Below, piece after piece: positions 26,254 through 36,254 of a stretch of DNA of 64,000 nt. Position numbers and translations under genes: made by a program. Every line of letters starts with the position of its first letter. Positions within the stretch are counted from its first letter, which is position 1. This DNA comes from Candidatus Phytoplasma melaleucae (GTDB lineage Bacteria; Bacillota_I; Bacilli_A; Acholeplasmatales; Acholeplasmataceae): NCBI RefSeq assembly GCF_030588185.1, contig NZ_JAOSID010000002.1:1-64000 (forward strand), given 5' to 3'. The notes below the pieces were generated by a model. That model saw only the letters and a program-made list of their open reading frames with translations, made no database searches and was not told the DNA's origin.

Positions 26254-26442
26254 TTAAACTCTTTTAATATTTAATTTTTTTAAAGCACGAACAGATACCA
26301 AAACTTTTTTTATTTTACCTTTTTCATCAATAAAACGAATTTTTTGCAAATTTGGTTTCCATATCCTTTTAGTCGCATTCATAGCATGACTACGTCTATT
26401 GCCAAACAAAATAGATTTATTAGTAAAATAGCATTTACCCAT
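26254..26442 (-). CDS. rpmB: 50S ribosomal protein bL28
   Basis: 62 aa. It begins [20 protein letters not shown] and has [13 protein letters not shown] and a basic C terminus, matching L28. Two of the usual four zinc-type Cys residues are missing (Cys- form). An AGGAGG lies 15 nt upstream of the ATG, a long spacing. Confidence 0.92.
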   Translation of the reverse strand: MGKCYFTNKSILFGNRRSHAMNATKRIWKPNLQKIRFIDEKGKIKKVLVSVRALKKLNIKRV

Positions 26443-26609
26443 TAATTATCTTCAAAGCCTCCTTTGTTTTTTGAGTTTTTTTATTATCCTGTCCAATTTG
26501 CTTCTGGAAATTACAAAAATAAGACAGCAAAATATAATTTAAAGGTATTCTTAGAAAAATTTTTTTCGTCTTAAACTTAAGCAGCGATAAAAAATAACAT
26601 AATAAATTT

Positions 26610-27413
26610 TCATTTTCTTCTTGCAGATTCTTGAAAAAAGTAAAGTAAAATACGAACAATTGTCCAAAAAATAAAAATAAAAGTAGTTACAAAACCAAAA
26701 GCTAAATCCCACTCATAAGTTTTGGATATGCCTAAACTGATAATCGTTTCAACATGCGCAAAATTAATTGCTAAATAACAAGAACCCAGTACAAGCATAG
26801 CAAAAGCAATAACTAATTCTGAAAAACTGTGTGAACCAAAAATATGAATATTCCAAAACGAAAGTATAAGTCGTATTATTTGAAAAACAAATAAAACTAA
26901 ACTACTAACAGAAACCGCTACTACAAATTTTTGATTTACTTGCAAAAAACCCTGATAATATAAAAACATCATAATCAAAAAAATAATAAAAGTTCCTAAA
27001 ACAGACAAAATTAATAAATCAAAAACACCTAATAAGAAAATATTCAACAAACTAAAAAAACTACTAATCAAAACTCCTTCAGAAATAGAGTAAATAACAG
27101 AAATTACTTTTTTATTAATTTGTCTTACTAAAACACTTGCAAAAACTATCAGTGTAATTACAATAGAAGAAATTAGCATAGAAGACTTCATATACTTAAC
27201 ATATAATAAATTAGTTAACACAATACTAAAGTCTTTAATAAAAAAATAACCAAACAAAAAATGTAAAAAACCAGCTATGATAGTAAGCATTAACAAAAAT
27301 ATAGTTTTTGTAGCAACACCTTGTTTGGTAGCTATTTGTGATTTATGAGAATAACTTGTACCAACTGCTTCTTTTATTATGTTTCTAAAAATCAAATTAT
27401 TTTGTCTTTCCAT
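26610..27413 (-). CDS. Bax inhibitor-1/YccA-like membrane protein (PF12811-type)
   Basis: 267-aa protein with about seven transmembrane helices after a polar N terminus. The segments YSISEGVLISSFFSLL and SKTYEWDLAFGFVTTFIFIFW match the family pattern (ISEG, and YEW-AFG near the last helix). The biochemical function of bacterial members is uncertain. The RBS is AAGGAGT upstream of the ATG. A 74-codon overlapping ORF between it and rpmB is not convincing. Confidence 0.75.
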   Translation of the reverse strand: MERQNNLIFRNIIKEAVGTSYSHKSQIATKQGVATKTIFLLMLTIIAGFLHFLFGYFFIKDFSIVLTNLLYVKYMKSSMLISSIVITLIVFASVLVRQINKKVISVIYSISEGVLISSFFSLLNIFLLGVFDLLILSVLGTFIIFLIMMFLYYQGFLQVNQKFVVAVSVSSLVLFVFQIIRLILSFWNIHIFGSHSFSELVIAFAMLVLGSCYLAINFAHVETIISLGISKTYEWDLAFGFVTTFIFIFWTIVRILLYFFQESARRK

Positions 27414-27869
27414 ATAAAACTCCTTTTTTGTTTTTGTTCAACTATTACCAACACATATCGTTTGTTTAGAAAAAAATTTTAAAAAAACCACTAAAAAAAT
27501 TTCTTCAAGAATGAAAAAACCAGAGTTATTGTAGTGCAAAAATTAATAAATGTCAAATATATTTTGCTCTACAAAAGAAACTCAAAATCTAGTTTAAATT
27601 TAATTTGACATGATTTTTTTATCTGCCCCAATATAGAGAGGGGGGAAATTCTAAACACAAGATAGAATATAAAATCTTATTAAAAAGAACTAAACTTGAA
27701 ACTAAATAACACATTGAGGACCTGAGTATATAGGATGAAATGCTTATGTTATTTACTTTTAATTTAAATTAAATTTTCAAGAATTATAAAAATTAATCTC
27801 ATACTTGCTAACATTATAACAAAAAAAATTGGGGTATGAATAACAAAAAATTAGATAGAGCATAATATT
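27414..27869. other. 456-bp spacer before the decayed znu operon
   Basis: No gene is recognised. It contains a short purine run (GAGAGGGGGGAAA near 27637-27650) not linked to an ORF. Confidence 0.4.
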
Positions 27870-28950
27870 ATGATTTTTTTACTTAAAAAGAACCGTTTTT
27901 ATTTCTTGACAATGTATTTTGTAACCTTCGCTATTTGTTATTTTTTTATTTTTTCTTTGTTATACCAATAAAAAAAGAAACTTCTCGGATAGTAATAACT
28001 ACGACAACTATGCTAAACGATTTAGTTAAACATTTAATTGGGGATGTAGACAAAGAAGAAAGTACTTATTCTCATTATGTAAGAATAAACAACATTAAAA
28101 GTTATTCTTTGATAGAACCAGCTATAGTATACAAACTCGTTTATCAGACAGAAAAAAATAAAAGAAGCAGATTTGATAACGATAAGCTCCACGAACGGTA
28201 CTATTCGAGAACAACATTTTTTTCAAACAAATATGATTTTTTAAAAAAACCAAACTGTTTATTAATTGCACTTTTTATAACATAATTAAAATTATTTGTC
28301 GAAAATATATAATTTAATTTTTTTGAAATTTGTTGTTCTCAACCAGTACCGCTTTTTTGGGGTAGTCTAATCCTCATATCTGGTTTAGTATTTCACTATG
28401 GCAAAAAGTTTTTAAAGGAATAAAAAACAAATTGAAAAATTACTTAATAGCGAAGGAGATCAGGAAAACTAGATAAGAATTTTTATATATATAACAACCA
28501 ACTTAAATGTTTACAAAAGTATACAGAAAAAAATTTCAAAAACACAAAATCATTTTAGTAACTGCTAATGATGTTTTTTCTTATTTAGCCAAAGAAAATA
28601 ATTTTACATTGTATTCTATTCAAGATATTTCTACTTAAACAGAAACTAGCATTAATGACATAAATACATTAACTCAAAAAATAGCTGATAACAAAGTAAA
28701 AACTACTTTTATAGAATCTTCTTTCAAAGATAATACATTAAACAGTTTACAGGAAGCAGTATAAAAAAAGGCTATAAAATAAAAATAAACAATCAGTTTT
28801 TATACTATGATGCTCTAGGAATTGAAAAAAATAGTGAAAAAAATATTACCTTATGATAATGAAACATTTAAAGGTGATAATTTTAAAGTTTCCACTTATA
28901 TTAGTGCTTTCTTACATAACATTGTAAGCATAGAAAGTGAGTTATTTTAA
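27870..28950 (+). pseudogene. Decayed znuA/troA-like metal-binding protein
   Basis: Remnants line up with the intact gene at 54134: a hydrophobic N terminus, TTTTMLNDLVKHLIGDV (intact: TTTTMLKDLVKHLVGNV), a broken copy of GPDPHIWFDIDLW near 28365-28415, and ILVTANDVFSYLAKE around 28551-28600. Stops and frameshifts separate the pieces (for example a stop in place of the Gln after STQ at 28638). Confidence 0.85.
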
Positions 28951-28952
28951 TA

Positions 28953-29270
28953 ATGAAATTAGAAATAGCTATCAAAATAAGAGATTTAACTGTTGCTTAT
29001 CATCTAAAACAGTTTTATTGAGACCATAGATTTAGATGTCATTAAAAAGGGGGTTTTAACAAATATATTAGGCTCTAATAGTGCTGGTAAATAATCTAAT
29101 TAAAACTTTATATGGAATTAACATCCTAAAATTTCTGTAAAAGTTCTATTTTATTAACAATAAGTATACATAATTAAGAAAAAAATATTTTATGTTCTTA
29201 AAGAACAGAAGCAGAATGGAATTTCCCTACTACCACTTTTGATGTAGTATTAATGGAAAATGAAAAATTT
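28953..29270 (+). pseudogene. Decayed znuC-like ABC ATPase
   Basis: It begins MKLEIAIKIRDLTVAYHLK, almost the same as the intact gene at 55325, then stops after a few codons. Further pieces match the Walker A region (GSNSAGK) and WNFPTTTFDVVLM. The rest of the ATPase is deleted. Confidence 0.85.
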
Positions 29271-29274
29271 TTAT

Positions 29275-29810
29275 TTTTAATCCTTATTTATATGTAATTT
29301 TAGGCTTTTCTAAACAAATAGTTAATTATTTATTAATGTGTTTAGTTTCATTAACAGTTATGATTTGTTTTGATGTGTTAGAGTCAATTATGGTAATTCC
29401 TTGTGTTATAGGACCGTCAGTAACCTCCCTTTTATTAACTAAAACCCTATTTAAAGGATTTTTATTATCCCTGTGGATTGCTATTGCAAATTCTAATTTA
29501 AGATATTTTTTAGGTATTTTGTGGAATTTGCCCGTAGCTATTCTAATGATTTTATTAATTTAGTACATTTTTTATTTATACTTTGTTTCGGAACTCGAAA
29601 AAGTATTATAGCAAACATAATTAAAAACTATTATTAAAAAACGCTTTCTTATGATTAATTTACTAATACACTTAGAAAATAATGAAAACAAAAACATAAA
29701 AAAATTTTTTCAAGAAGTTAATAAAGAACTACAATGGTCATTAATCTCTTTGCAGAAATCTGTTCATAAAGTTCTTAAACATAATTACATAAACGTAAAA
29801 AATGAATAAT
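29275..29810 (+). pseudogene. Decayed second znuB-like permease (3' half)
   Basis: Matches the second half of the intact permease at 57210: LGFSKQIVNYLLMCLVSLTV and SLLLTKTLFKGFLLSLWIA, then the C-terminal extension (FMINLLIHLENNENK). The first permease and the 5' half of this one are gone, so a deletion joined it to the ATPase remnant. Confidence 0.85.
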
Positions 29811-29950
29811 TAATAATAAATCAGGTAGGAAAACAATTTTTAAAAGACCAAAAATAATGTTCATTTGAAAATAAAAAATGTTAGAATAAAGTTGTCGAGG
29901 ATAATTATGATTACATAATGAAAAAATAAAAACATAGAGGAGGCTATATT

Positions 29951-30487
29951 TTGTTGAAATCAATAAAAAATAGTTATTTGTATTTCCTGATGTTACTTAC
30001 TTTTTCATTAATATTCTTTTTAATTAGTTCCAAAAACACAAATGTGTTCGCATCATCCGAAATAGACCCTTTAGAATTTTTTGATTCAGTCCAAAGTTCT
30101 ATTTGTACAAAAAATAAATTAATTTTATCGAGAACTTTTTGCGATGTGAGTACTCGATTAGTGTCTGATTGCGGAAGCGATAGAAAAAAAGCGGACATAA
30201 GTAAACGTGTTGTTGATACCTTAATCGATGATATTCTTTGTATCGAACCATGGCCATCTGTACAAGTAGATACATTGTCTATAGAACAGTTTGATTACCC
30301 AAAAATGAAAGATGAAGTTACTTTACAAACTACAAATATCATTGAACAAGCAATAAGTCAATTATCAAGTCAAACTTCTACAGATCGTGCTTATGTCATA
30401 ACAAATATTAAAAAAGTGGTAGATAGTATAGTTAAAGATGCAATTACTGATCTTTGGCCTTCAAAACTAACACCATCATCAAAATAA
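29951..30487 (+). CDS. Secreted four-cysteine protein of unknown function
   Basis: 178 aa. TTG start with AGAGGAGG 7 nt upstream (29936-29943). An N-terminal signal peptide (SYLYFLMLLTFSLIFFLI, probable cleavage after VFA, residue 34) is followed by a soluble 144-residue domain with no further membrane segment. The mature part has Cys52, 64, 74 and 97, an unusually high number for a phytoplasma exported protein, and mostly helical-looking repeats of hydrophobic residues. I do not recognise a family. Exported small proteins of phytoplasmas include plant effectors, so it is a candidate. A strong terminator follows. Confidence 0.75.
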   Translation: MLKSIKNSYLYFLMLLTFSLIFFLISSKNTNVFASSEIDPLEFFDSVQSSICTKNKLILSRTFCDVSTRLVSDCGSDRKKADISKRVVDTLIDDILCIEPWPSVQVDTLSIEQFDYPKMKDEVTLQTTNIIEQAISQLSSQTSTDRAYVITNIKKVVDSIVKDAITDLWPSKLTPSSK

Positions 30488-30524
30488 TATTATTGTTACG
30501 AATGTTATATGCACAAAAAAAAAT

Positions 30525-30563
30525 AAAAGCTACTTGCAATATAAATATTGCAAGTAGCTTTTT
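30525..30563. terminator. Strong bidirectional terminator
   Basis: A perfect 16-bp stem (AAAAGCTACTTGCAAT / ATTGCAAGTAGCTTTT) with a 6-nt loop lies between two convergent genes, A run on the left and T run on the right. Confidence 0.92.
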
Positions 30564-30607
30564 CTATGATTCAACAAAAATTTATAATATATTTCAAAAT
30601 TTGATGC

Positions 30608-31939
30608 TTAATTCGGCATATCTCCTGCAATAGTCAAATTACCCACATAAACACTTGAACTACCGAATCCGGAAATACTAAATACGAAATCATCAGATAT
30701 ATCTTGAATATTTTGCAGAATATCAAAAAAATTACCTGATAACACTATCATTTTAACAGCAGTAGTTATTTCCCCTTTATTTATTTTAAAGCCAGCAGCT
30801 TGGAGACTAAAATCACCACTAATGTCATTAACTCCCGCATGTAATCCTATTATAGAATTAATATAAACACCTTCTTGTATAACAGAGATCATGTCTTGAA
30901 AACTTTTATGCCCTTTTTGCAGATAACAGTTACTCATAGCAATAGTCCCATTAAAACAGTTACCAAGAGCTTCTTGGTGAAAAATATGAGCAGTTTTTAA
31001 ATTATGAATAAAATTATCAAACAAACCATTGGTAATAATATTTTTTGCTTGGCAAGCAACTCCTTCGTCGTCAAACGGATGTTGAAAAAAAGCCTTCTCT
31101 GATAAAGGATCATCGATAATAGTAACTTTAGAAGAGGCTATTTTCATTTTTTGTTGTTTTTTTAATTTAGTCAAATTACGATAAGCATAAAGCCCACTAA
31201 AAACATTTTGGAAACTACACAATAAATCTGCGAATACTTCATTAGCTAAAACTGTAGGATAAATACTAGATTTCAATGATCTGCCGTTAATTTTCTTTTC
31301 TCCTAAAGTAATTATCTTTTGAGCATAATCAGAGAAATTAAAATCTTGAAATATTTTGACAGGAAAACGTTTATAAATTTCTTCTTTCTCCTGTCCTCTA
31401 GCAAAAATACACATAGCATCAATTATGGCATAACTATTTTTTTTTTGTAAATTTAACCCTTGAGAATTCACTAATATTTGTCGCGAAAAAATCTCTGTAT
31501 AGGAGATATCACTTTTACGAGAAAAATAACAACTGGCTAACAACTCCTGTTGTAATTTTAGTAATAAGTTTATTTTAAGATTTATATCTATTTGAGAAAA
31601 ATCAAAATTATTTTCTGAAATAATAGGGTATAGTTTAGAACCGCTAAAAATAATATCTATTTCCTTAAAACTCAAAATTTCTATTCTTTTTTTAAGAACA
31701 TCTAAAATTGTATCTATCATTAGATCATTATGATTTTTTTCTAGATAAATAGATGCTTTTTTATTCTTGTATAATCCATTGATAATTATAGTTGAAAGGT
31801 CACTTTTGACCTGTTGATTCACCTTGCCATCTTCTGAAGTGATTTGTAATGAATTTTGTTCATTAACTATAAATTCTAAAGCATCAAACCCTTTTGCTTG
31901 GCTTTGTTCAAACCATTTGCAATAATTAATAAAACCCAT
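30608..31939 (-). CDS. pmbA: PmbA/TldE subunit of the TldD-TldE metalloprotease
   Basis: 443-aa TldD/PmbA-family protein. It pairs with TldD, encoded immediately upstream (TAATG overlap of 1 nt). In characterised systems the heterodimer degrades unfolded or small peptides and matures some peptides; the PmbA half lacks the zinc motif, as here. Family segments seen: HPFDDEGVACQAKNIITNGLFDNF and the C-terminal GDFSLQAAGFKINKGE. Substrate in phytoplasma is unknown. Confidence 0.9.
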   Translation of the reverse strand: MGFINYCKWFEQSQAKGFDALEFIVNEQNSLQITSEDGKVNQQVKSDLSTIIINGLYKNKKASIYLEKNHNDLMIDTILDVLKKRIEILSFKEIDIIFSGSKLYPIISENNFDFSQIDINLKINLLLKLQQELLASCYFSRKSDISYTEIFSRQILVNSQGLNLQKKNSYAIIDAMCIFARGQEKEEIYKRFPVKIFQDFNFSDYAQKIITLGEKKINGRSLKSSIYPTVLANEVFADLLCSFQNVFSGLYAYRNLTKLKKQQKMKIASSKVTIIDDPLSEKAFFQHPFDDEGVACQAKNIITNGLFDNFIHNLKTAHIFHQEALGNCFNGTIAMSNCYLQKGHKSFQDMISVIQEGVYINSIIGLHAGVNDISGDFSLQAAGFKINKGEITTAVKMIVLSGNFFDILQNIQDISDDFVFSISGFGSSSVYVGNLTIAGDMPN

Positions 31940-33324
31940 TATTCTTTCTTACTCCCTCCTACAATCATTTCTGTAACTCTAATAGTTGGTTGTCCTAAAT
32001 CTACTGGAACATATCCTGAAATAGAACCACAATATCCCTGTGTAAAACATAAATCATTAGCTACACGATCAATTTTTAATAAAACATCTTGCCCTTTACC
32101 TATTAACATCATGCCTTTAACAGGAATAGTTAATTTACCGTTTTCAATTAAATATCCAGAATTAACCATAAAATTGAATTCTCCTGTATTTGTATCAACA
32201 GTTCCTCCACCTAAAGTTTTAGCATAAAGCCCATAAGAAGTATCTCTGATAATTTGTTCAGGTGTATCATCCCCTGCCGCAATATAAGTAGAACTCATTC
32301 TTGAAGTAGGTGAATACTTATAAGATTGCCTTCTACCAGAACCTGTTACCTTCATATTTAATTTACGACTATTACGAAAATCAACTAAATAATTTTCCAA
32401 AATACCTTTTCGGATTAAAGTATTTTTTTGAGTTGGCGTCCCTTCATCGTCAAAATTAAGTTTGCCCCAAAAACCAGAAATAGTACCATCATCGTAAGCA
32501 CTCACAACTTCAGAAGCAATTTTATGATTGATTTTATTGCAAAAAGGAGATAAATTTCTTGCAATAGCTGTAGCTTCCAAAGAATGTCCACAAGCTTCAT
32601 GAAAAATAACTCCCCCTGAACCATTGTTTATGATAACTGGCATAATTTGCGGTTTTAATTTTTCTGCTAATAAAAGCTTAACAGCTTGCAAAGCTACCTG
32701 TTTCGATTCTTTTTCCGTATCAATAATATCAAAGAATTCTAACCCCATTGAACGACCAAAACTTTGCGTAAATTCTTGCATAATACCATTGTCCTGAGCT
32801 ACTGCTGTTAAACTTAATCTAATATAAGGACGAAAATCATTTTGATAAAGTCCTTTAGAATTAGCAATCAATATCTTTTGTTCTTTTTCTTCTAAATTAA
32901 CTATAGTTTGAATGATTTTAGAATCCGTCATTTTCATTGTTTGAGATAAAAGTAACATTTTATTAACTTTTTCCTCTAAACTTAAACATTCAAATGATTT
33001 GGCTAAATTATGAGGAATCATTTTTGAATCATTCAAAGGCATCGCAGAAATCATTTGTTTATCGCAAAAGAATTTTTTCTGTTTCATAATCAAATCTAAA
33101 ATATTCTTGTAATTAACTTTATTCGTATAAATATAAATTTCATTTGTATGTTTTAATAAACGAATACCCACTCCGTAAATATAACTATTAGAAGAAAAAA
33201 CCACTTCTTGATCAATTACTTTATAAACATAACTCACGCTATCTTCAAAAAAAAACTCTGCAAAATCAATACCAGCATCTAAAGAACACGTTAAAAGATC
33301 TTGAATTTCTTTTTTACTTAACAT
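31939..33324 (-). CDS. tldD: TldD metalloprotease subunit
   Basis: 461 aa. It carries the family zinc motif HEACGH at residues 242-247 (HExxxH), within GSGGVIFHEACGHSLEA, and the conserved DDEGTPTQKNTLI and RMSSTYIAAGDDTPEQII segments. It forms the catalytic half of the TldD-PmbA complex in the cytoplasm. The RBS is AGGAGA. It is the first gene of a two-gene operon. Confidence 0.93.
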   Translation of the reverse strand: MLSKKEIQDLLTCSLDAGIDFAEFFFEDSVSYVYKVIDQEVVFSSNSYIYGVGIRLLKHTNEIYIYTNKVNYKNILDLIMKQKKFFCDKQMISAMPLNDSKMIPHNLAKSFECLSLEEKVNKMLLLSQTMKMTDSKIIQTIVNLEEKEQKILIANSKGLYQNDFRPYIRLSLTAVAQDNGIMQEFTQSFGRSMGLEFFDIIDTEKESKQVALQAVKLLLAEKLKPQIMPVIINNGSGGVIFHEACGHSLEATAIARNLSPFCNKINHKIASEVVSAYDDGTISGFWGKLNFDDEGTPTQKNTLIRKGILENYLVDFRNSRKLNMKVTGSGRRQSYKYSPTSRMSSTYIAAGDDTPEQIIRDTSYGLYAKTLGGGTVDTNTGEFNFMVNSGYLIENGKLTIPVKGMMLIGKGQDVLLKIDRVANDLCFTQGYCGSISGYVPVDLGQPTIRVTEMIVGGSKKE

Positions 33325-33410
33325 TGCCTTCTCCTGTTTAAAACAATCTATTTATATTAGAAATTATTTTAATTCATGAACAAAAATATTTTTTGTCAAA
33401 AAATATAAAC

Positions 33411-33447
33411 AAAAAATACCACTATATATACTTACTTGTATAGTGGT
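33411..33447 (-). terminator. Intrinsic terminator after the metal ATPase
   Basis: On the minus strand ACCACTATA pairs with TATAGTGGT and is followed, one base later, by six T (33411-33416). Confidence 0.82.
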
Positions 33448-33531
33448 TATAAAACATGTTATAAGAAATAAAAAAATTACAAACCAAAAACTCTTATATG
33501 AATTAGGGTTTATATATGGTAAATTATTCAA

Positions 33532-35553
33532 TTAATCTTTTATTTGAAAAATTCTTAAACTGTTAAAAAGAACTAAAATAGTGCTTATTTCATGTAAAAA
33601 AACAGCCCAAGGCAAAAAAATACTAGTTACAAAATTAGCTAAAGACAAGATTGTTATAATTAAAATAGCAAAAATAATATTTTGCCATATTATTTTATTC
33701 AACTTTAACGCTACTTTATGAGCAAGAATAATGCGTTTTAAATTATTTTTAATTAAAATAATATCGGCAATGTCAATAGTAAAATCAGTTCCTTCTTGCA
33801 TGGCTATACCGACATCTGCGCTTGCTAAAGCGGGCGCATCGTTTATGCCATCTCCTACCATTGCAATAATAGGGTAATTTTCTTTCATTTCTTTAATTTT
33901 TAATGATTTTTCTTCAGGTAAACATTCGGAAAAAATATAATCAATATTTAAGTATTTAGATACCGCATAAGCAGTTTTCTGATTATCGCCTGTTAACATA
34001 ATTGTTTTAATTTTTTTTTGGCTAAAATAATTAATAGTTTCTTGCGCTTCTAATCGCAAAACATCTAATATAGCCATCACTATTACAATTTGATTATTAC
34101 AACTAAAACAAAGCACTGTATAACCATTTTCTAAAAATTTTCCTGCTTTTTCTACCATCTCTTCAGGTATTATTTCTGATAAATGATTTTTAAAAATGCT
34201 ATATTTAGCTATTCTGTAATTATCATTATTATATGTAGCTTCAATTCCTATTCCTATCAAATTATTGACATAAAAATCATTTACATCTAGCTCAGATATA
34301 ACTGAAAACCGATTTTTAAGATATTTTTTAATAGTAAATGCTAAAGGATGATTAGATTTTTGTTCCATTTGGTATAAAATTTTTAAGTACTCTAATTTTT
34401 GCTCATTTGATATTTTAGAATAAAAATAAACTTCTTTCACTAAAGGCCTTCCGCTTGTTAAAGTGCCTGTTTTATCAAAAACAATAGCATCAATATGAGC
34501 TAAATGGCTCAAAGAATTACCACTTTTCAATAAAATGCCATTTTTAGCCAAATAAGAAATAGCAGTAAAAGTAGCTGGCACATCAGCAACTGCTAAAGCG
34601 CAAGGAGAAGCAACAGTTAAAAAAACTATACTTTTATAAAAAACGTCATTAAAACGAAAGTAAACGACCCCGTTGACTAAATTAATAAGTTGGCTTATTA
34701 ATACAAATAGTATAGAAACAAAAATCACAATTTTAACATATAAAGGTTCTATTCTTTTAATCAAAGTTGCTTTCTTAGAAATATTTTTTTTAATATTGTA
34801 GGATAATTCAATAATTCTATGAAAAATATTTTGTTGAGAAGTAGCTGTAATCTCAATAATTAGAGTATTATGCCTATTAATATTACTGCCAAAAACTTTG
34901 TCTCCTACTTTTTTATCTACAGGAATACTTTCACCTGTGATACTAGATTCATCAACAAAAGAAGAACCAGATACAACAATACCATCTGATGGAATTTTAT
35001 CTCCGCCTAAAACTACAACTTTATCTCCTATTTTTAATTGTTCTACTTCTATTAATTGAAAATCACCATTAGTTTGTAACAAACGTGCTTGAGTAGGAGC
35101 TATTTTTAAAAGATTTTTAATCTCACTTTGACTTTTTCTTTCAATATATTCTTCCAAAAAGTTAGCAATAGCAAAAATAATGATCAAAAAAATAGCTTCA
35201 TTAAAATTTTCTAAAAAAACAGCTCCAAAAGCGCCTAAAGTCATCAAAACATGAACGTTAGGAGTAAATTTTTTATTTTTTTTCGTTAATTGGTAAGTGT
35301 CTATAAAACCTTCTAAAATAACTTTATATCCTATAAAAACCAAAATAACTAATGTAATACCACGATTAAAAAATAATTCCTTCTTTTTATCAAACTCAAA
35401 TAACTTAAATACTGAAATAGGAATAAAAATAAAAAAATAAAAACATAAACCTAAAACAAAAAAAAACAAACATCTCCTATTGCTTTTATCCAAATTCCTA
35501 CAACAATTTAAGAAATTTTGATCGTTTTTGTTATTATTAATCATATTATTCAA
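33532..35553 (-). CDS. P1B-type heavy-metal ATPase (SPC motif, P1B-4-like)
   Basis: 673-aa ion-pumping P-type ATPase. Motifs: TGES (206-209), SPC in the metal-site helix (316-318), DKTGTLT (360-366), SNHPLAF and GDGINDAPALA. There is no N-terminal HMA domain. SPC plus HEIST in the last helix fits group P1B-4, whose members export Co, Fe(II) or related ions; a Cu-type pump would have CPC. Efflux of Fe or Co is therefore the best guess. TTG at 35553, 9 nt after GAGG, is the likely start and overlaps the stop of the 39-aa ORF upstream. Confidence 0.88.
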   Translation of the reverse strand: MNNMINNNKNDQNFLNCCRNLDKSNRRCLFFFVLGLCFYFFIFIPISVFKLFEFDKKKELFFNRGITLVILVFIGYKVILEGFIDTYQLTKKNKKFTPNVHVLMTLGAFGAVFLENFNEAIFLIIIFAIANFLEEYIERKSQSEIKNLLKIAPTQARLLQTNGDFQLIEVEQLKIGDKVVVLGGDKIPSDGIVVSGSSFVDESSITGESIPVDKKVGDKVFGSNINRHNTLIIEITATSQQNIFHRIIELSYNIKKNISKKATLIKRIEPLYVKIVIFVSILFVLISQLINLVNGVVYFRFNDVFYKSIVFLTVASPCALAVADVPATFTAISYLAKNGILLKSGNSLSHLAHIDAIVFDKTGTLTSGRPLVKEVYFYSKISNEQKLEYLKILYQMEQKSNHPLAFTIKKYLKNRFSVISELDVNDFYVNNLIGIGIEATYNNDNYRIAKYSIFKNHLSEIIPEEMVEKAGKFLENGYTVLCFSCNNQIVIVMAILDVLRLEAQETINYFSQKKIKTIMLTGDNQKTAYAVSKYLNIDYIFSECLPEEKSLKIKEMKENYPIIAMVGDGINDAPALASADVGIAMQEGTDFTIDIADIILIKNNLKRIILAHKVALKLNKIIWQNIIFAILIITILSLANFVTSIFLPWAVFLHEISTILVLFNSLRIFQIKD

Positions 35554-35669
35554 CGCACTTTACCTCGACAGCGACATGACACTTGCTCTCTTGCAAATAT
35601 ACGGCATTTATATTCCAGATATTTACCTATTGCTCCAATCATAATTAAAAACACTACTACTGTAAACAT
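35550..35669 (-). CDS. 39-aa Cys-rich single-pass membrane peptide, coupled to the metal ATPase
   Basis: A short ORF: a hydrophobic helix (FTVVVFLIMIGAIG) followed by a basic tail with three Cys (KCRIF, then SCRCR). Its TGA stop overlaps the TTG start of the P1B ATPase (TTGA). Size, helix and Cys tail resemble the FeoB-associated Cys-rich membrane proteins (PF12669 type), though that likeness is by eye. No strong RBS is seen. It could deliver or sense metal for the pump. Confidence 0.55.
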   Translation of the reverse strand: MFTVVVFLIMIGAIGKYLEYKCRIFAREQVSCRCRGKVR

Positions 35670-35699
35670 ATTATACAAGGTCTTTTAATTATATTTGAT

Positions 35700-36017
35700 T
35701 TAGATATCTCTTTCAACTTCGTCATGTTCTTCTTTGTTTTTTGTATCAAGTTCTGTTTGATAAGATTTAAGAATTTCCTCTTCAATCATTTTTCTTGTTT
35801 TTTGATTAATTGGATGAGCAATATCCATAAATCCTTCCCCATTTTTTTTAGGCACACTAGGAAATGCAATAAAATCGCCTCTTTCACCACAAATAATTTT
35901 AACACCGTGAACTGCAAAATCATTATCAAAAAATATAGTACAAATAGCTTGTAATCTATTTCTCTTTTCCTTATCTTTTTTATTTATTAATTTTACATTA
36001 ACACCGGTAACTTTCAT
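35700..36017 (-). CDS. spoVG: SpoVG-family regulator
   Basis: 105 aa. Matches SpoVG in full: VTGVNVKLINK, the GDFIAFPSVPKK segment and the DIAHPINQKTRKMIEEEIL helix. SpoVG proteins bind RNA and DNA and act as global regulators in Firmicutes; no sporulation is implied here. It lies just upstream of the Cys-rich peptide and metal ATPase on the same strand, perhaps co-transcribed. Confidence 0.94.
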   Translation of the reverse strand: MKVTGVNVKLINKKDKEKRNRLQAICTIFFDNDFAVHGVKIICGERGDFIAFPSVPKKNGEGFMDIAHPINQKTRKMIEEEILKSYQTELDTKNKEEHDEVERDI

Positions 36018-36254
36018 CTTATATCTACCTACCTATTATTATTCTACATTTGCGTTATATATATCATGATATGATATGTACTTTAGATCTTTAGATTAAC
36101 AAACCTTAACCTAACGAATATTTTAGCACAATTTATTTACATAAGTATACTTTTATTGTCATTTTATCATTAATTAGTTAATTAGTTAATAAATGATTTT
36201 ATTATTCCCCATATTTAAGGTTAATATATTTTACTTAAATGTACTTTCTTTTGT

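Noticed and set aside
26435-26659. 74-codon ORF between rpmB and the Bax-inhibitor-like gene
   Set aside because: It overlaps the end of the upstream gene and the rpmB start, has no RBS and looks like translated AT-rich DNA.
27906-27911. TTGACA as a promoter for the 27935 ORF
   Set aside because: It lies inside the decayed znuA 5' region and no good -10 follows at 17 nt.
29336-29563. 75-codon ORF as an independent membrane protein
   Set aside because: It is a piece of the decayed permease and aligns with the middle of the intact permease at 57210.
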